From NCBI RefSeq assembly GCF_002208115.1, contig NZ_CP020946.1, positions 1,798,001 through 1,862,000 of the forward strand: a DNA stretch of 64,000 nt, written 5' to 3'. Within the stretch, counting starts at the first letter, position 1. Each line of letters starts with the position of its first letter. The position numbers and the translations under genes were made by a program. Below the pieces are notes generated by a model. It did no database searches. It was not told where the DNA came from and saw only the letters and a program-made list of their open reading frames with translations. Origin of the DNA: Bdellovibrio bacteriovorus. Lineage in GTDB: Bacteria > Bdellovibrionota > Bdellovibrionia > Bdellovibrionales > Bdellovibrionaceae. This document shows positions 52,561 to 61,492 of this stretch, piece after piece.

Positions 52561-53703
52561 TCCCAGAACCTCATAGTGATCCGTCTGCGGGAATTGGTCG
52601 ACGATAAAGACCTCCTGCATGCGGTATCCGCATTCCTGCAGGGTCACCAGATCCCGGGCCATGGATTCAGGATAACAGGACATATAAATAAAGAACTCGG
52701 GCCGCTGTTCAGGCGCAAGGTTTTGTAGCGGATTCAAAAAGCCCATCAAACCTGATCTTGGCGGATTTGCCAGCACCCCGTCGAACTGGGAAAAGTCCTG
52801 CGTCAGTTTTTTCTGGAAGTCCCCGCGATAAATCGTCACGCGATCTTTCAGGTGTGACAGGCTTGCAGGAAGCTCGTTTAAAGAGCGCTCCAGACCTTGC
52901 AGCGAAAGCTCGTCGATTTCACACGCCAGAATACTCTCTGCCCCCGCCAAAGCCGGGAAGGTCAGATTGCCGATGCCAGAGCCGAACTCGATCAGGCGCT
53001 GAGCTTTGTACCGTTTCACCCAATCATAAATCACATCACAGATGACCTTGTTCGCCTTGTGGCTGGGCTGAGTGAAGCTCGCCACCTGACAATACAGGTT
53101 CACCGGTGTGTCGTTCATCCAGGACTGGAACCACACATGATGTTCGGGATCGCGCAGCTTAAATTCATTTCCAGTCCAAACCGGAACTTTGCGGCGCTGG
53201 CCGATTTCAACGAAAGACTGCTGTTGCAGGGAGTACAGGATGCTTTGCTCATCCAGCAGGGTTTTGATGTCGATATTGGCCAAATCAATCCACACTCCGC
53301 GCTGTCCGGCCGGTCCGACGCGAAGTCGGAAGGATCCGCGCTTAAAAGGCCACTGAATCTTTCTAAAGTCCGAGAGCCATTCTTGCAATGCGGGGCTCAA
53401 CTGGGCGCAGACTTCGATATCGAGAATTTCATGACGATCCGTGCGGTAAAGTCCCAAGCGGCCGTCCTGAAGGCTGAAATCCAGTCGGTCCCGCAGATGG
53501 GCGGGGCCGGCGGAAAGAACTTTGAGGGGCTGTGGAAACGCCACCGATGCCGCCGTAAACAAGCCTGAAAGGTCGTTTATTTTGTTTTGAGCCTGGTCGC
53601 CGTAAGGCACGCCGATATGCTGACAGCCGCCACAGTCCGGGGCGTAGGGACAAGGCACAGTGGTCAGTTTGTCAAAGGTTTCGAATTTCTGAAAGTTCGG
53701 CAT
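52537..53703 (-). CDS. TrmA/RumA-family RNA (uracil-5-)-methyltransferase
   Basis: SAM-dependent 5-methylation of a uridine in rRNA or tRNA. The 388 residues contain the Fe-S cysteines in CPYAPDCGGCQH near the start, the SAM-binding LIEFGSGIGNLTFP, the VLANPPRSGL motif, the nucleophile Cys in YMSCYPESMARDL and the end motif QFPQTDHYEVLGLL with the general-base Glu. There is no N-terminal TRAM domain, so it resembles the shorter RlmC (RumB) type in length, although the target (23S rRNA or tRNA) cannot be settled by eye. It converges on the RDD gene with a 24-base overlap and diverges from the 53769-54206 gene. Confidence 0.92.
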   Translation of the reverse strand: MPNFQKFETFDKLTTVPCPYAPDCGGCQHIGVPYGDQAQNKINDLSGLFTAASVAFPQPLKVLSAGPAHLRDRLDFSLQDGRLGLYRTDRHEILDIEVCAQLSPALQEWLSDFRKIQWPFKRGSFRLRVGPAGQRGVWIDLANIDIKTLLDEQSILYSLQQQSFVEIGQRRKVPVWTGNEFKLRDPEHHVWFQSWMNDTPVNLYCQVASFTQPSHKANKVICDVIYDWVKRYKAQRLIEFGSGIGNLTFPALAGAESILACEIDELSLQGLERSLNELPASLSHLKDRVTIYRGDFQKKLTQDFSQFDGVLANPPRSGLMGFLNPLQNLAPEQRPEFFIYMSCYPESMARDLVTLQECGYRMQEVFIVDQFPQTDHYEVLGLLQREKA

Positions 53704-53768
53704 TGAGTGCTTGCCCCGGCAATTTCGCTGTTATAAGAAAAACCTATCTTATCAAAACTAATGGGGGA

Positions 53769-54206
53769 ATGGTGAGAATTTTATTGCTTGCTGGCATGAT
53801 CATCTTTGCGGGAGTTTCCTCCTTTGCTGCCAACAACAACCCGTGGATGCGCGCTTGCCGTATTGAGGCGGGTCAGTTCTGGGTTCTAAAAGCCGGTTCG
53901 GAGGAATACTCCATGTGTTTCTTCGGCGAATCCGCAGTGGGGGCTGAAGCCCTTTTCCAGTTTAAATCCAAATCAGGGACTCCAGAGGCCGTTGTGGCCT
54001 ATAAGAACCGCAATGCCTCTTCGGCTCGCGGCGGGATCTGTGGATCTTTTGATGCGGAAGTTCTGCAAGGCAAGGATACGGACGGTCAGACGTTCAACGT
54101 CTGCAAGTTTTCTGATGGTTCTTTGATTGAGGAAACCACGCTGTGGCTGGGCCCTGGCGCCGGTACAACTCAGGGCTTGGACAAAGCTCTTTCAAGCACT
54201 TACTAG
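53769..54206 (+). CDS. Small secreted protein with conserved Cys
   Basis: Start ATG at 53769 (MVRILLLAGMIIFAGVSSFA signal peptide) after GGGGGA; a GTG three bases on is an alternative. The 145 residues hold several Cys (ACRIEAGQFW, YSMCFFGES, GGICGSF, FNVCKFSDG) that may form two disulfide bonds. No family recognised; the first Cys block has a faint DUF333-like look. Its stop codon interlocks with that of the next gene on the opposite strand (CTAG 54203-54206). Secreted by Sec, function unknown. Confidence 0.72.
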   Translation: MVRILLLAGMIIFAGVSSFAANNNPWMRACRIEAGQFWVLKAGSEEYSMCFFGESAVGAEALFQFKSKSGTPEAVVAYKNRNASSARGGICGSFDAEVLQGKDTDGQTFNVCKFSDGSLIEETTLWLGPGAGTTQGLDKALSSTY

Positions 54207-54835
54207 TTTTTTGCTGATTCAGACGGGCGCAAGGAATAGATACAAGAACTTGCGTCCTTGATCACACCATCTTCCAGGTGCAGATCCTTCTTCGTAAAAC
54301 CCAATGTCACATGCGGATAGTACAGATCAGGATTGAAGTCTTCGGCTTTACCGCCTTTTTGCGTGTAAAGAACGTGCACGGCTTTTCTGATCTGGAACAG
54401 GCGGTCTGATTCCACCACGGCGTAATAGGTGGCATCCTCATTCACTGCCCCTTTGCCCACACACAGCAGGTGATAAGAGCTTTTATTCATGTCCATGCGT
54501 TCAGCCAGGGCGTTGATCTCTTTCATCGAGATTTTCTTTTTCAACTTGGTGAACTCGACAGGTGAAATTACGGTGATGTGCGCTTCGCCGCGATGCTGAA
54601 GCTGCACGTTCTGGTTTTTTTCCACATCAACGCGCATTTTTTCAAAGGCCGCATAAGGCAGATCCAAAGACAGATAGGACTTTTCTTTTTTATGTTCAAC
54701 CGAGGCGATGCCGCGCGTGGCTTTCGGCTTCAGCTCTTCTTCAGAATAGCTCAGGCTTGAAAGTTTATACGGTGATGAGGTGGCGCAGGCGGTCAGTGAA
54801 AGTGAGATGAGAGCCAAGTGAAACGTGCGGCGCAT
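54203..54835 (-). CDS. Lipoprotein with 2H-phosphoesterase-like motifs
   Basis: The product has 210 residues. A lipoprotein signal (LTAC) puts acylation at Cys17. Two H-x-T motifs of the 2H phosphoesterase superfamily are visible with the expected spacing: GEAHITVISP (H86, T88) and YYPHVTLGFT (H175, T177). The first is followed by an element reading ISPVEFTKLKKKISMKEINA. Members (LigT, CNPase, Swiss-Army-knife 2H) hydrolyse 2',3'-cyclic phosphates or RNA ends. A lipoprotein form would act in the periplasm or on the surface, perhaps on nucleotides or RNA fragments from lysed cells. That location is unusual for the superfamily as I know it. Confidence 0.75.
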   Translation of the reverse strand: MRRTFHLALISLSLTACATSSPYKLSSLSYSEEELKPKATRGIASVEHKKEKSYLSLDLPYAAFEKMRVDVEKNQNVQLQHRGEAHITVISPVEFTKLKKKISMKEINALAERMDMNKSSYHLLCVGKGAVNEDATYYAVVESDRLFQIRKAVHVLYTQKGGKAEDFNPDLYYPHVTLGFTKKDLHLEDGVIKDASSCIYSLRPSESAKN

Positions 54836-54898
54836 GAGTTTCTCTTTTCTTCGCTTGGGTTTGACTTAAGATGGTCCTGCTTTTAGCCTACACAGACT

Positions 54899-57823
54899 AT
54901 GAAAAAAGTGAAAGTTCTTCTTACAAGTGCCTGCATTTTCTCGCTAATTTCCGGCCTGGTGGCGTGCCAGATGAAGGACACCAAGTCCGCTGTTTCCAAA
55001 TCTGAGACTGCCGCCACGGGTGCCTTTTCCAACGAGCCGCACACCCTGGTGGGTGAAGCCCGTCAATTGACCTTCACAGGCCCTAAGTCAGGGGAGGGTT
55101 ATTTCAGTCCTGACGGCAAAAAGATGATCTTTCAAAGTGAGCGCGAGCCGGGGAATCCCTTCTATCAGATGTACATTCTGGATCTGATCAGTGGTGACAC
55201 GACACGGGTTTCGCCGGGGCATGGGAAAACCACCTGCGGCTGGATTCATCCGTCCATGAAGAAGGTTCTGTATTCGTCCACTCATCTGGATCCGGAAACG
55301 AAAAAGAAAACCCAGGAAGAATACGACAACCGCAAAAAAGCCGTTAAAGCCCGCTATTCCTGGAGCTTTGATGATAACTACGACATCTTCAGTTCTGATC
55401 TGAATGGCAAAAGCATCCAGCGCCTGACCCGCGAAAAAGGCTATGACGCTGAAGGGTCTTATTCTCCGGATGGACAATGGATTGCCTTTGCCTCCAACCG
55501 TGCCGGTTACACGGAAAAACTGGAAGGGGAGGATAAAAAACTTTTTGAGCAGGACCCTTCCTATATGATGGACATTTACATCATGAAGGCTGATGGCACC
55601 GAGGTGAAGCGCCTGACGGATTCCAAAGGTTATGATGGCGGTCCGTTCTTCAGTGCGGATGGCAAGAAAATCACCTGGCGTCGATTCTCTCCGAATGGTT
55701 CCACGGCGGAAATCTTCACCATGAATGTCGATGGCTCTGACCAGAAACAAGTTACAAAATTAAAGTCCATGTCCTGGGCTCCTTATTTCCATCCATCAGG
55801 GGATTACATCATCTTTGGTTCCAGCGTTCTGGGTTATCACAACTTTGAACTTTTTATTGTCGATGCGGAAGGCAAGAAAGCGCCGGTGCGGGTAACCTCG
55901 GATGAGGGCTTTGACGGACTTCCGGTGTTCACTCCGGATGGCAACAGCCTGTCCTGGACTCACCGAAATGAAAAAGGGGATTCGCAGATCTTTATCGCGA
56001 AGTGGGATGATGCTCAGGCGAGAAAGCTTTTGGGTCTTTCGGCGCAGGATCCGGCGGCGGGGTCTTTGACTGCGGAAGTGAAGGTCGAAGACATCAAAAA
56101 ATGGGTTTACTATCTGGCCTCTCCCGAGCTTCAGGGCCGCGGCACAGGCACGGGTGAGGAAAAGATTTACACCGCAAAGCTTGCGCAGCTCTTAAAGTCC
56201 TGGGGTTTGACAGGCGCAGGTCCCAATGGATCTTTCTTTGAAACCTTCGAATTTACTTCAGGTGTGGGTCTGGGTGCTGCGAACTCACTTGAAGTGGTGG
56301 GTTCATTTAAAAAGAAATACACTGTTTCCAAGGATTTTGAACCGGTGTCATTCTCTAAAACCGGAGACTTCCGTGAAGCACCGGTGGTGTTTGCGGGTTA
56401 TGGTATTAAAGCTCCGGCCAGCGACAAGGAAGCTGAATACAACTCTTACAAAGGTCTGGATGTTAAAGGCAAGTGGGTGATGGTGCTGTCGGATTTGCCG
56501 GCGAACGTGTCGCCGCAACGTCGTCATTACCTGAATCTGTATTCTCGTTTGCAGCACAAAGTGACCGTGGCGAAAAACGAAGGGGCTGTTGGTATTATTG
56601 TGACCAACGGACCAGAAAGCGGTTTGCCGGAAAAGTTCGGCAAGATCAAATTCGAAGGCTCTTTGTCTGAAAGCACGCTGGGGGTTTTGCGCCTGTCGAC
56701 ATCAGCCGCTCAGGAAATGATTCGTTATGCAGGTCAGGATCTGATCAAGCTGCAAATGAAACTGGATAAAGGCGAAATGCTTGAGGGTTTTGTGATTCCT
56801 TCGGCGTATATCAAGGCGCAGGTGGATTTGCAGTTCCAGAAAGCTCAAGGCATCAATGTCGTTGCGAAACTGGCTGTCGTCGGTGCTGATTCTGCGGTGA
56901 TGATCGGCGCCCATGGGGATCACCTGGGACACGGTCAGTTCGGCAGCAGCCTGGCTAAAACCGGCGAAGCTGGTAAAGCCCATGTGGGTGCTGATGACAA
57001 TGCCTCAGGGGTCGCTGGTGTGATGGAGCTTGCGCATTACTATGCGAACCTGAAGGCTTCCAAGCCCGGTCTGCTGAAAAAGAATATCTATTTCGGCATC
57101 TGGTCCGGCGAGGAATTGGGAAATCTGGGATCGTCTCATTTCACCAAAAACATGGCGAAACATAATATTACCGCTTATATCAACATGGACATGATCGGTC
57201 GATTCAAAGATCGCGTCTTTGTTCAGGGTTTGGGATCTGCTGACAACTGGACCCGTCTGGCTGAAGAAGTCGGCGTGCGCAGTGCGGTTCCGATGATTGT
57301 TCAAGAAGACCCTTATCTGCCGACAGATTCTTTGGCCTTCTATCTGGCTGGAGTTCCCACGGCGAACTTCTTCACCGGGTCCCACGCTGAATACCACAGT
57401 CCTCGCGACATTCCTGAAATGGTAAACTATGAAGGTGTTGCCCGTGTTCTGACGGCCGTAAGAAGCCTGACGGACCTTTTAGTCGATTCCAAACTTCCGA
57501 TGGTCAAATATGTGAAGGTGGCCGGTGCCCAGAACCGTCTGGAAGGGCGCAGCTTCCGCGTTTACCTGGGCACAGTTCCGGATTATTCCCAGGAAGGGGT
57601 CAAAGGGGTGCGTATCTCGGGGGCGTCCAAAGACAGCCCTGCTGAAAAAGCCGGATTGAAAGACAAGGATATCATCACCGAGTTCGGTGGAACCAAGATT
57701 GAAAACCTGTATGACTATGTTTACACGCTTCAATCGGTGAAACCCAATCAAGAGACCATTATGAAGATTCTTCGTGATGGCAAACCACTGGAGCTGAAGA
57801 TCACTCCGAAGCTGAAAGAATAG
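54899..57823 (+). CDS. Lipoprotein with beta-propeller, M28 peptidase and PDZ domains
   Basis: The product has 974 residues with a lipoprotein signal (...LISGLVAC, Cys23). Residues about 45-380 form a TolB/WD40-like beta-propeller with repeated P-D-G-K-x-I-x-x-x-S units (YFSPDGKKMIFQSERE, YSPDGQWIAFASNRAG, FTPDGNSLSWTHRN). Residues about 395-870 are an M28 aminopeptidase domain with an inserted PA domain, with zinc ligands visible in GAHGDHLGHG, GADDNASGVAGVMELA and WSGEELGNLGSSHF and the catalytic pair in the following NMDMIGRF. Residues about 880-970 are a PDZ domain (GVRISGASKDSPAEKAGLKDKDI). Removes N-terminal residues from peptides outside the inner membrane. Terminator follows. Confidence 0.92.
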   Translation: MKKVKVLLTSACIFSLISGLVACQMKDTKSAVSKSETAATGAFSNEPHTLVGEARQLTFTGPKSGEGYFSPDGKKMIFQSEREPGNPFYQMYILDLISGDTTRVSPGHGKTTCGWIHPSMKKVLYSSTHLDPETKKKTQEEYDNRKKAVKARYSWSFDDNYDIFSSDLNGKSIQRLTREKGYDAEGSYSPDGQWIAFASNRAGYTEKLEGEDKKLFEQDPSYMMDIYIMKADGTEVKRLTDSKGYDGGPFFSADGKKITWRRFSPNGSTAEIFTMNVDGSDQKQVTKLKSMSWAPYFHPSGDYIIFGSSVLGYHNFELFIVDAEGKKAPVRVTSDEGFDGLPVFTPDGNSLSWTHRNEKGDSQIFIAKWDDAQARKLLGLSAQDPAAGSLTAEVKVEDIKKWVYYLASPELQGRGTGTGEEKIYTAKLAQLLKSWGLTGAGPNGSFFETFEFTSGVGLGAANSLEVVGSFKKKYTVSKDFEPVSFSKTGDFREAPVVFAGYGIKAPASDKEAEYNSYKGLDVKGKWVMVLSDLPANVSPQRRHYLNLYSRLQHKVTVAKNEGAVGIIVTNGPESGLPEKFGKIKFEGSLSESTLGVLRLSTSAAQEMIRYAGQDLIKLQMKLDKGEMLEGFVIPSAYIKAQVDLQFQKAQGINVVAKLAVVGADSAVMIGAHGDHLGHGQFGSSLAKTGEAGKAHVGADDNASGVAGVMELAHYYANLKASKPGLLKKNIYFGIWSGEELGNLGSSHFTKNMAKHNITAYINMDMIGRFKDRVFVQGLGSADNWTRLAEEVGVRSAVPMIVQEDPYLPTDSLAFYLAGVPTANFFTGSHAEYHSPRDIPEMVNYEGVARVLTAVRSLTDLLVDSKLPMVKYVKVAGAQNRLEGRSFRVYLGTVPDYSQEGVKGVRISGASKDSPAEKAGLKDKDIITEFGGTKIENLYDYVYTLQSVKPNQETIMKILRDGKPLELKITPKLKE

Positions 57824-57829
57824 ATAATA

Positions 57830-57865
57830 AAAAAAGCCAGTCAGGATTCCCGGACTGGCTTTTTA
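57830..57865. terminator. Bidirectional rho-independent terminator
   Basis: GCCAGTC (57836-57842) and GACTGGC (57853-57859), with an A-run before and a T-run after, lie between convergent genes. Confidence 0.9.
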
Positions 57866-57870
57866 GTTTT

Positions 57871-57910
57871 TCAAGCGCAGCGATTTAGCGCTTCAAGCGG
57901 AGCGATTTAG
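57871..57910. repeat. Short tandem direct repeat, 18 bp with a 22-bp period
   Basis: TCAAGCGCAGCGATTTAG (57871-57888) recurs as TCAAGCGGAGCGATTTAG (57893-57910), one mismatch. The second copy covers the stop codon of the minus-strand gene. It may be a small duplication at the gene end. Confidence 0.75.
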
Positions 57911-58608
57911 AAAGTCAGTGAAGAGCAACGGCTTTTTAAGAATGTCTTCAAACCACTGTCAGAGAATTTGAAACGCACATCCCCGTCGGACGTATATTTG
58001 AACAGCTCATAGTTTTTCACACTGCAGGTCTTGCCGTTTTTGTCAGTGAATACCGAGCTGTTTCCGGAAACTGCCGTGGGAGCCGAACCCAGCTTAAATC
58101 CTGAGTCCAGTTTCAAACCCTGATATTTATTGATCTCCACGCCTCCACGGTTGTCCGGGCGGATTTCTGCGGCTCTTCTGATTTCAGCGCCCGTCATTTC
58201 AACCAGTTCGGCGTCTTCGTAGTCAAAGGAAGCTTTGTTGCCGTTCACGGTTGTCACCGTCAGGCGGCGGGTTTCATCATTCCATTCAAAAGTCGGAACC
58301 GGATTGATACGCGGGAACAGGAAGAATTCGCGGGCTCCTGTGGTTGAGGACTCATCCCCGTACCCCAAAGAGTTAAACACCATCAGTTCGCCGTCAGCGG
58401 TGAACAGGTAGTCACGATAAACCAGACCCTCGGCCTTGCGGTTGTGAACAGAGACATAGCAGTTGTCGCCGTCATTGGAGGAAATCATCTGGACCTGGAT
58501 GCTGCCACGTCTCTCAACGATATCCTGACAAACTGCCTGGGAGTCGAAAGCCATTGCGGAAGCCGATCCAACGGTGGAAAGAAGAAGAACGTTCAAAAAC
58601 AGTTTCAT
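57907..58608 (-). CDS. Secreted protein of unknown function
   Basis: The start at 58608 (MKLFLNVLLLSTVGSASAMA) is chosen because AGAGG lies ahead of it; a GTG two codons earlier overlaps that site. The product has 233 residues with a signal peptide. It is mostly beta-strand, with four Cys, the first two likely near the N terminus (AVCQDIVERRG, GDNCYVSVHNR) and two in the last 45 residues (CSVKNYELFKY and SRCSSLTF at the end). No family is recognised. It converges on the propeller-M28 lipoprotein gene. Confidence 0.75.
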   Translation of the reverse strand: MKLFLNVLLLSTVGSASAMAFDSQAVCQDIVERRGSIQVQMISSNDGDNCYVSVHNRKAEGLVYRDYLFTADGELMVFNSLGYGDESSTTGAREFFLFPRINPVPTFEWNDETRRLTVTTVNGNKASFDYEDAELVEMTGAEIRRAAEIRPDNRGGVEINKYQGLKLDSGFKLGSAPTAVSGNSSVFTDKNGKTCSVKNYELFKYTSDGDVRFKFSDSGLKTFLKSRCSSLTF

Positions 58609-58759
58609 GTGCACCTCTTTGTTGTAAGCAGAACCCAGTCAAAACAGGCTGTCAGCTGGGGAGGCAGAGCGGCAAGGAAAATAACAGAATCTGGACTCGA
58701 TCTGTACTAACCGATTGTGATTGTATAAGGGTCTCTTTGAGGAGCGAGGTTTCCTGCAC

Positions 58760-59158
58760 ATGTCCTCTTTTGTGGAAGAATTCAAAAAATACCAAAGACA
58801 AGAACGCCTTCTGACGGGAGCCTTGGTGCTGCTTTCGGTGATGGCACCAGTGTCATTCACATGGCTGATGGATGAAAAGGTTCATTGGGCAGTGGCGCTG
58901 AGTGCGGCATTCGTGTTTGTCTGTGGTGCCATTTTGATCCATGTTCTGCGTGCGCGTGTGGCGGGAAAACTTTTAAGCAAGTACGAAAATTTGGATGTGG
59001 GATCGGTTCTTGCCAAAAAGATATCTCCCGCCCAACCCCGTCGTTTTGTGGTAACCAACAGGGGTTTCAATCACTTCTATTTGCGCTGCTTGAATACGGG
59101 AGAACAAGTTCTCGTGTCTAAGCACAGAGTTCGCGAAGATTTCGATATTGCAAATTGA
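58760..59158 (+). CDS. Small membrane protein with two transmembrane helices
   Basis: ATG at 58760 (MSSFVEEFKKYQRQER); an upstream TTG at 58721 is possible. The 132 residues include two hydrophobic helices (about 17-37 and 44-64), connected by MDEKVHWA, then a soluble C-terminal part ending REDFDIAN with SPAQPRRFVVTNRGFNHFYL. Family not recognised. Not clearly linked to neighbours; the esterase gene follows 48 bases later. Confidence 0.68.
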   Translation: MSSFVEEFKKYQRQERLLTGALVLLSVMAPVSFTWLMDEKVHWAVALSAAFVFVCGAILIHVLRARVAGKLLSKYENLDVGSVLAKKISPAQPRRFVVTNRGFNHFYLRCLNTGEQVLVSKHRVREDFDIAN

Positions 59159-59206
59159 TTTTTCATAGACCTCAAGGGACCCTTTCCTCTGTGTAGAGGG
59201 GGGTCT

Positions 59207-60112
59207 ATGAAGAGGTTGACTCTAGCTTTTCTCCTTCTGTGCGTTTCACTGTGGGCTCAGGGATATGATGACGTGACCGACGACTATATGCTTGCAGAAG
59301 CAGATGTCCCGGAAACTGAGTTTGGGCGCGGACGATTTATCTGTGATTCGGAAGAATTGCAGGGCGTCCGGTTTAAGTATTGTTACCGGGATCCAGACAG
59401 CGCGAACAACAACGATATCGTTTATTTCTTCCATGGACTGAACGGTTCAGAGAAAACCTGGCACCGTCAATTTCTGGGAACCCGGACGATTCAGGACTGG
59501 TGGGAGCTTCGCGGTTATCGTCCTCGGATCGTATCGGTTTCATTCGGCCCCCAGTGGCTCTTGGTTAATAATAAGCGATACCCTTTGTTGCCGGCTTTCA
59601 CCAGGGTGATTATGCCTTATATGGAAAAGAAGGTCGGGGGCCTGAAAGGTGGACAGCGCCACATTATTGGCCAGTCCATGGGGGGATTCAATGCTGCTGA
59701 AATATCTCTGAAGAACCCGGGGATGTTTTCAAAGGTGGCCTTGTTATGTCCGGCTCTTGCGACGATCAGTCCGTTTGCCAGTGATCGAGAAATCGACGCT
59801 TACATCCAGCGCACCGGAGCTCTTCGTTGTCAGGTGGAAAAAATGCAGCGCATTTCGCAATCCGTGTTCGTGGATAAAAAGGACTGGGATGATCATGATC
59901 CGCTGAAGCTGATCAAGAGATATCCCAAAGGCAAAAAACCAAGGTTCTATGTTTCCATCGGACGCAATGACGGTTATGGATTCCAGGAAGGTTCGGCCGC
60001 CTTTATCAAAGGGGCCCAGGCGTTTTCCTTCCTGTTTAGCTGGGTGCCAGTCCCGGGACCGCATTGCAACTTTAAGCGTATCGGCACAGCCAATTTCATC
60101 ATGGGGGACTAG
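59207..60112 (+). CDS. Secreted alpha/beta-hydrolase esterase
   Basis: The product has 301 residues with a signal peptide (1-~19, ...LWAQG). Motifs are IVYFFHGLNGSEKTWH (oxyanion hole H-G), IIGQSMGGFNAAE with the GxSxG nucleophile elbow (Ser near residue 159) and a late VPGPHCNF region with the likely catalytic His. The family is the putative-esterase (esterase D/feruloyl-esterase-like) branch of the alpha/beta-hydrolases. Probably hydrolyses ester bonds of secreted or surface substrates. The KH-domain gene starts six bases after its stop, so they are co-transcribed. Confidence 0.85.
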   Translation: MKRLTLAFLLLCVSLWAQGYDDVTDDYMLAEADVPETEFGRGRFICDSEELQGVRFKYCYRDPDSANNNDIVYFFHGLNGSEKTWHRQFLGTRTIQDWWELRGYRPRIVSVSFGPQWLLVNNKRYPLLPAFTRVIMPYMEKKVGGLKGGQRHIIGQSMGGFNAAEISLKNPGMFSKVALLCPALATISPFASDREIDAYIQRTGALRCQVEKMQRISQSVFVDKKDWDDHDPLKLIKRYPKGKKPRFYVSIGRNDGYGFQEGSAAFIKGAQAFSFLFSWVPVPGPHCNFKRIGTANFIMGD

Positions 60113-60117
60113 GTTCT

Positions 60118-60429
60118 ATGAACGACATCGAAGCCTTTAAGTATGAAGAACGTAAAGTCAAAGGCGCAGATATTGACCAGGAAAAGTACCGCGAAGAGAT
60201 TCGCCAGTTGATTGAGCACATGGTGCGTCTGCTGGTGGATCACCCCGACACGGTGACGGTCAGTACCTATGTGGGCCCCAAAACCACCGTGTACCGGGTG
60301 AATTGTGCCAAAGAAAACCTGGGACAGGTGATTGGCACTCAAGGAAAGACCATCATGGGGTTGCGGGCTGTGGTTCACGCGATGACGGCACGAACCGGGA
60401 TTCGTTCAATCGTGGAAATTCCGGTTTAA
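60118..60429 (+). CDS. KH-domain RNA-binding protein (KhpA-like)
   Basis: The product has 103 residues. The KH domain lies in the last 75 residues: REEIRQLIEHMVRLLVDHPD and NLGQVIGTQGKTIMGLRAVV, which contains the G-x-x-G loop (GTQG) that binds RNA. It resembles KhpA/YlqC, although the first 25 residues (MNDIEAFKYEERKVKGADID) are an extra N-terminal part. KhpA proteins pair with KhpB and affect RNA handling and cell size in other bacteria; the partner is not in view. It follows the esterase gene closely. Confidence 0.88.
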   Translation: MNDIEAFKYEERKVKGADIDQEKYREEIRQLIEHMVRLLVDHPDTVTVSTYVGPKTTVYRVNCAKENLGQVIGTQGKTIMGLRAVVHAMTARTGIRSIVEIPV

Positions 60430-60495
60430 GTATTCCGATAAGTTTTCAATTTTACTTGGAGTTTGCCTGGAACCCTAGGTATCCTTGTTTTATTG

Positions 60496-61464
60496 ATGAA
60501 ACCAGCTGAGATCGAGCGACTGCATTCCATTTTGAACCTATGGCCCTTGGGGGTCATCCAGTCCGTTGAGGAAATCCTTAACGGCGCCGTCAATCAGGTC
60601 TATCGGGTGCAGGCCAGTCTGGGGAACTTTTACCTTCGTCTGTATAAAACGAGCGAGCGAGCCCGTGTAGAGCGAGAGCACGCTTTGCTGGAATACGTCG
60701 CCTCTTACAATCTGCCTGCAGTTCAAACTCTGCCATCGCGTTATGGCACCTCGTTGATCGAACACGACGGAAAATTTGGTGCCCTGTATTTTGAATCGCC
60801 CGGCCATCAGGTGAAAAAATCGGATCTGACGGTGGTCCATGCGCGGGCTGCAGGTTCCATGTTAGCTCGTCTGCATAAAGTATTAAAACCACTGCCGGAT
60901 GTGGGGTATCGCAAGTATTCCTTGAACTGGGATGCCAAAGAGTGGATTGCTCGCCTGGATAAAATTGAAGCGGTCATTTTGCAGAAGCCCCATCTTTCCG
61001 AAGCGGATCAATGGGTTTTGTACCGCCTGAAAGATCAGCGTGAGTGGATGCGAAATCCTGCTTGCCTGCATTCTTATGTTCCAAAGTTCTCAGCCCAGGT
61101 TCTGCATGGGGACTATCATCAGGGAAATCTGTTTTTTCAAAAAGAAACTGTCTGTGGTGTGATTGACTGGGATCAGGCCGTGTATATGCCCCGTGGGTTT
61201 GAAGTGGCCCGTGTGGCGTCTTACATGTTTGACCTGAAACCAGATCTAACTATGGCCTTTCTTGAAGCCTACATGGCTTTAAATCCATTGCCTCAGGAAG
61301 AACTTGAAGATGGCGCGGCCGCCTGGGGCTGCCACTGTGATCACTATGTGTGGGCTCAGGAAGAAATCTATCTGCATGGCAATGAACGTGCTCGTGTGTT
61401 TATCCCGGACACCGCTTATAAGCCCTTCTCTGAAGTCTGGGCTCAACTGACAAAGAAGCTTTAA
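60496..61464 (+). CDS. APH-family phosphotransferase (homoserine/choline kinase-like)
   Basis: The start ATG is at 60496 (MKPAEIERLHSILNLWPLGV). The 322 residues have the aminoglycoside/choline-kinase fold: ILNGAVNQVYRVQASLGNFY and LRLYKTSERARVEREHALL at the N-lobe, the Brenner motif HGDYHQGNLFF (catalytic Asp and Asn near 212-217) and the metal-binding VIDWDQAVYMPRGFE. Related proteins phosphorylate small amines or sugars. The substrate cannot be set. It lies between the KH-domain gene and the carboxypeptidase gene. Confidence 0.9.
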   Translation: MKPAEIERLHSILNLWPLGVIQSVEEILNGAVNQVYRVQASLGNFYLRLYKTSERARVEREHALLEYVASYNLPAVQTLPSRYGTSLIEHDGKFGALYFESPGHQVKKSDLTVVHARAAGSMLARLHKVLKPLPDVGYRKYSLNWDAKEWIARLDKIEAVILQKPHLSEADQWVLYRLKDQREWMRNPACLHSYVPKFSAQVLHGDYHQGNLFFQKETVCGVIDWDQAVYMPRGFEVARVASYMFDLKPDLTMAFLEAYMALNPLPQEELEDGAAAWGCHCDHYVWAQEEIYLHGNERARVFIPDTAYKPFSEVWAQLTKKL

Positions 61465-61492
61465 AATAATCCGCAAGGTGTATGATGGCTTT

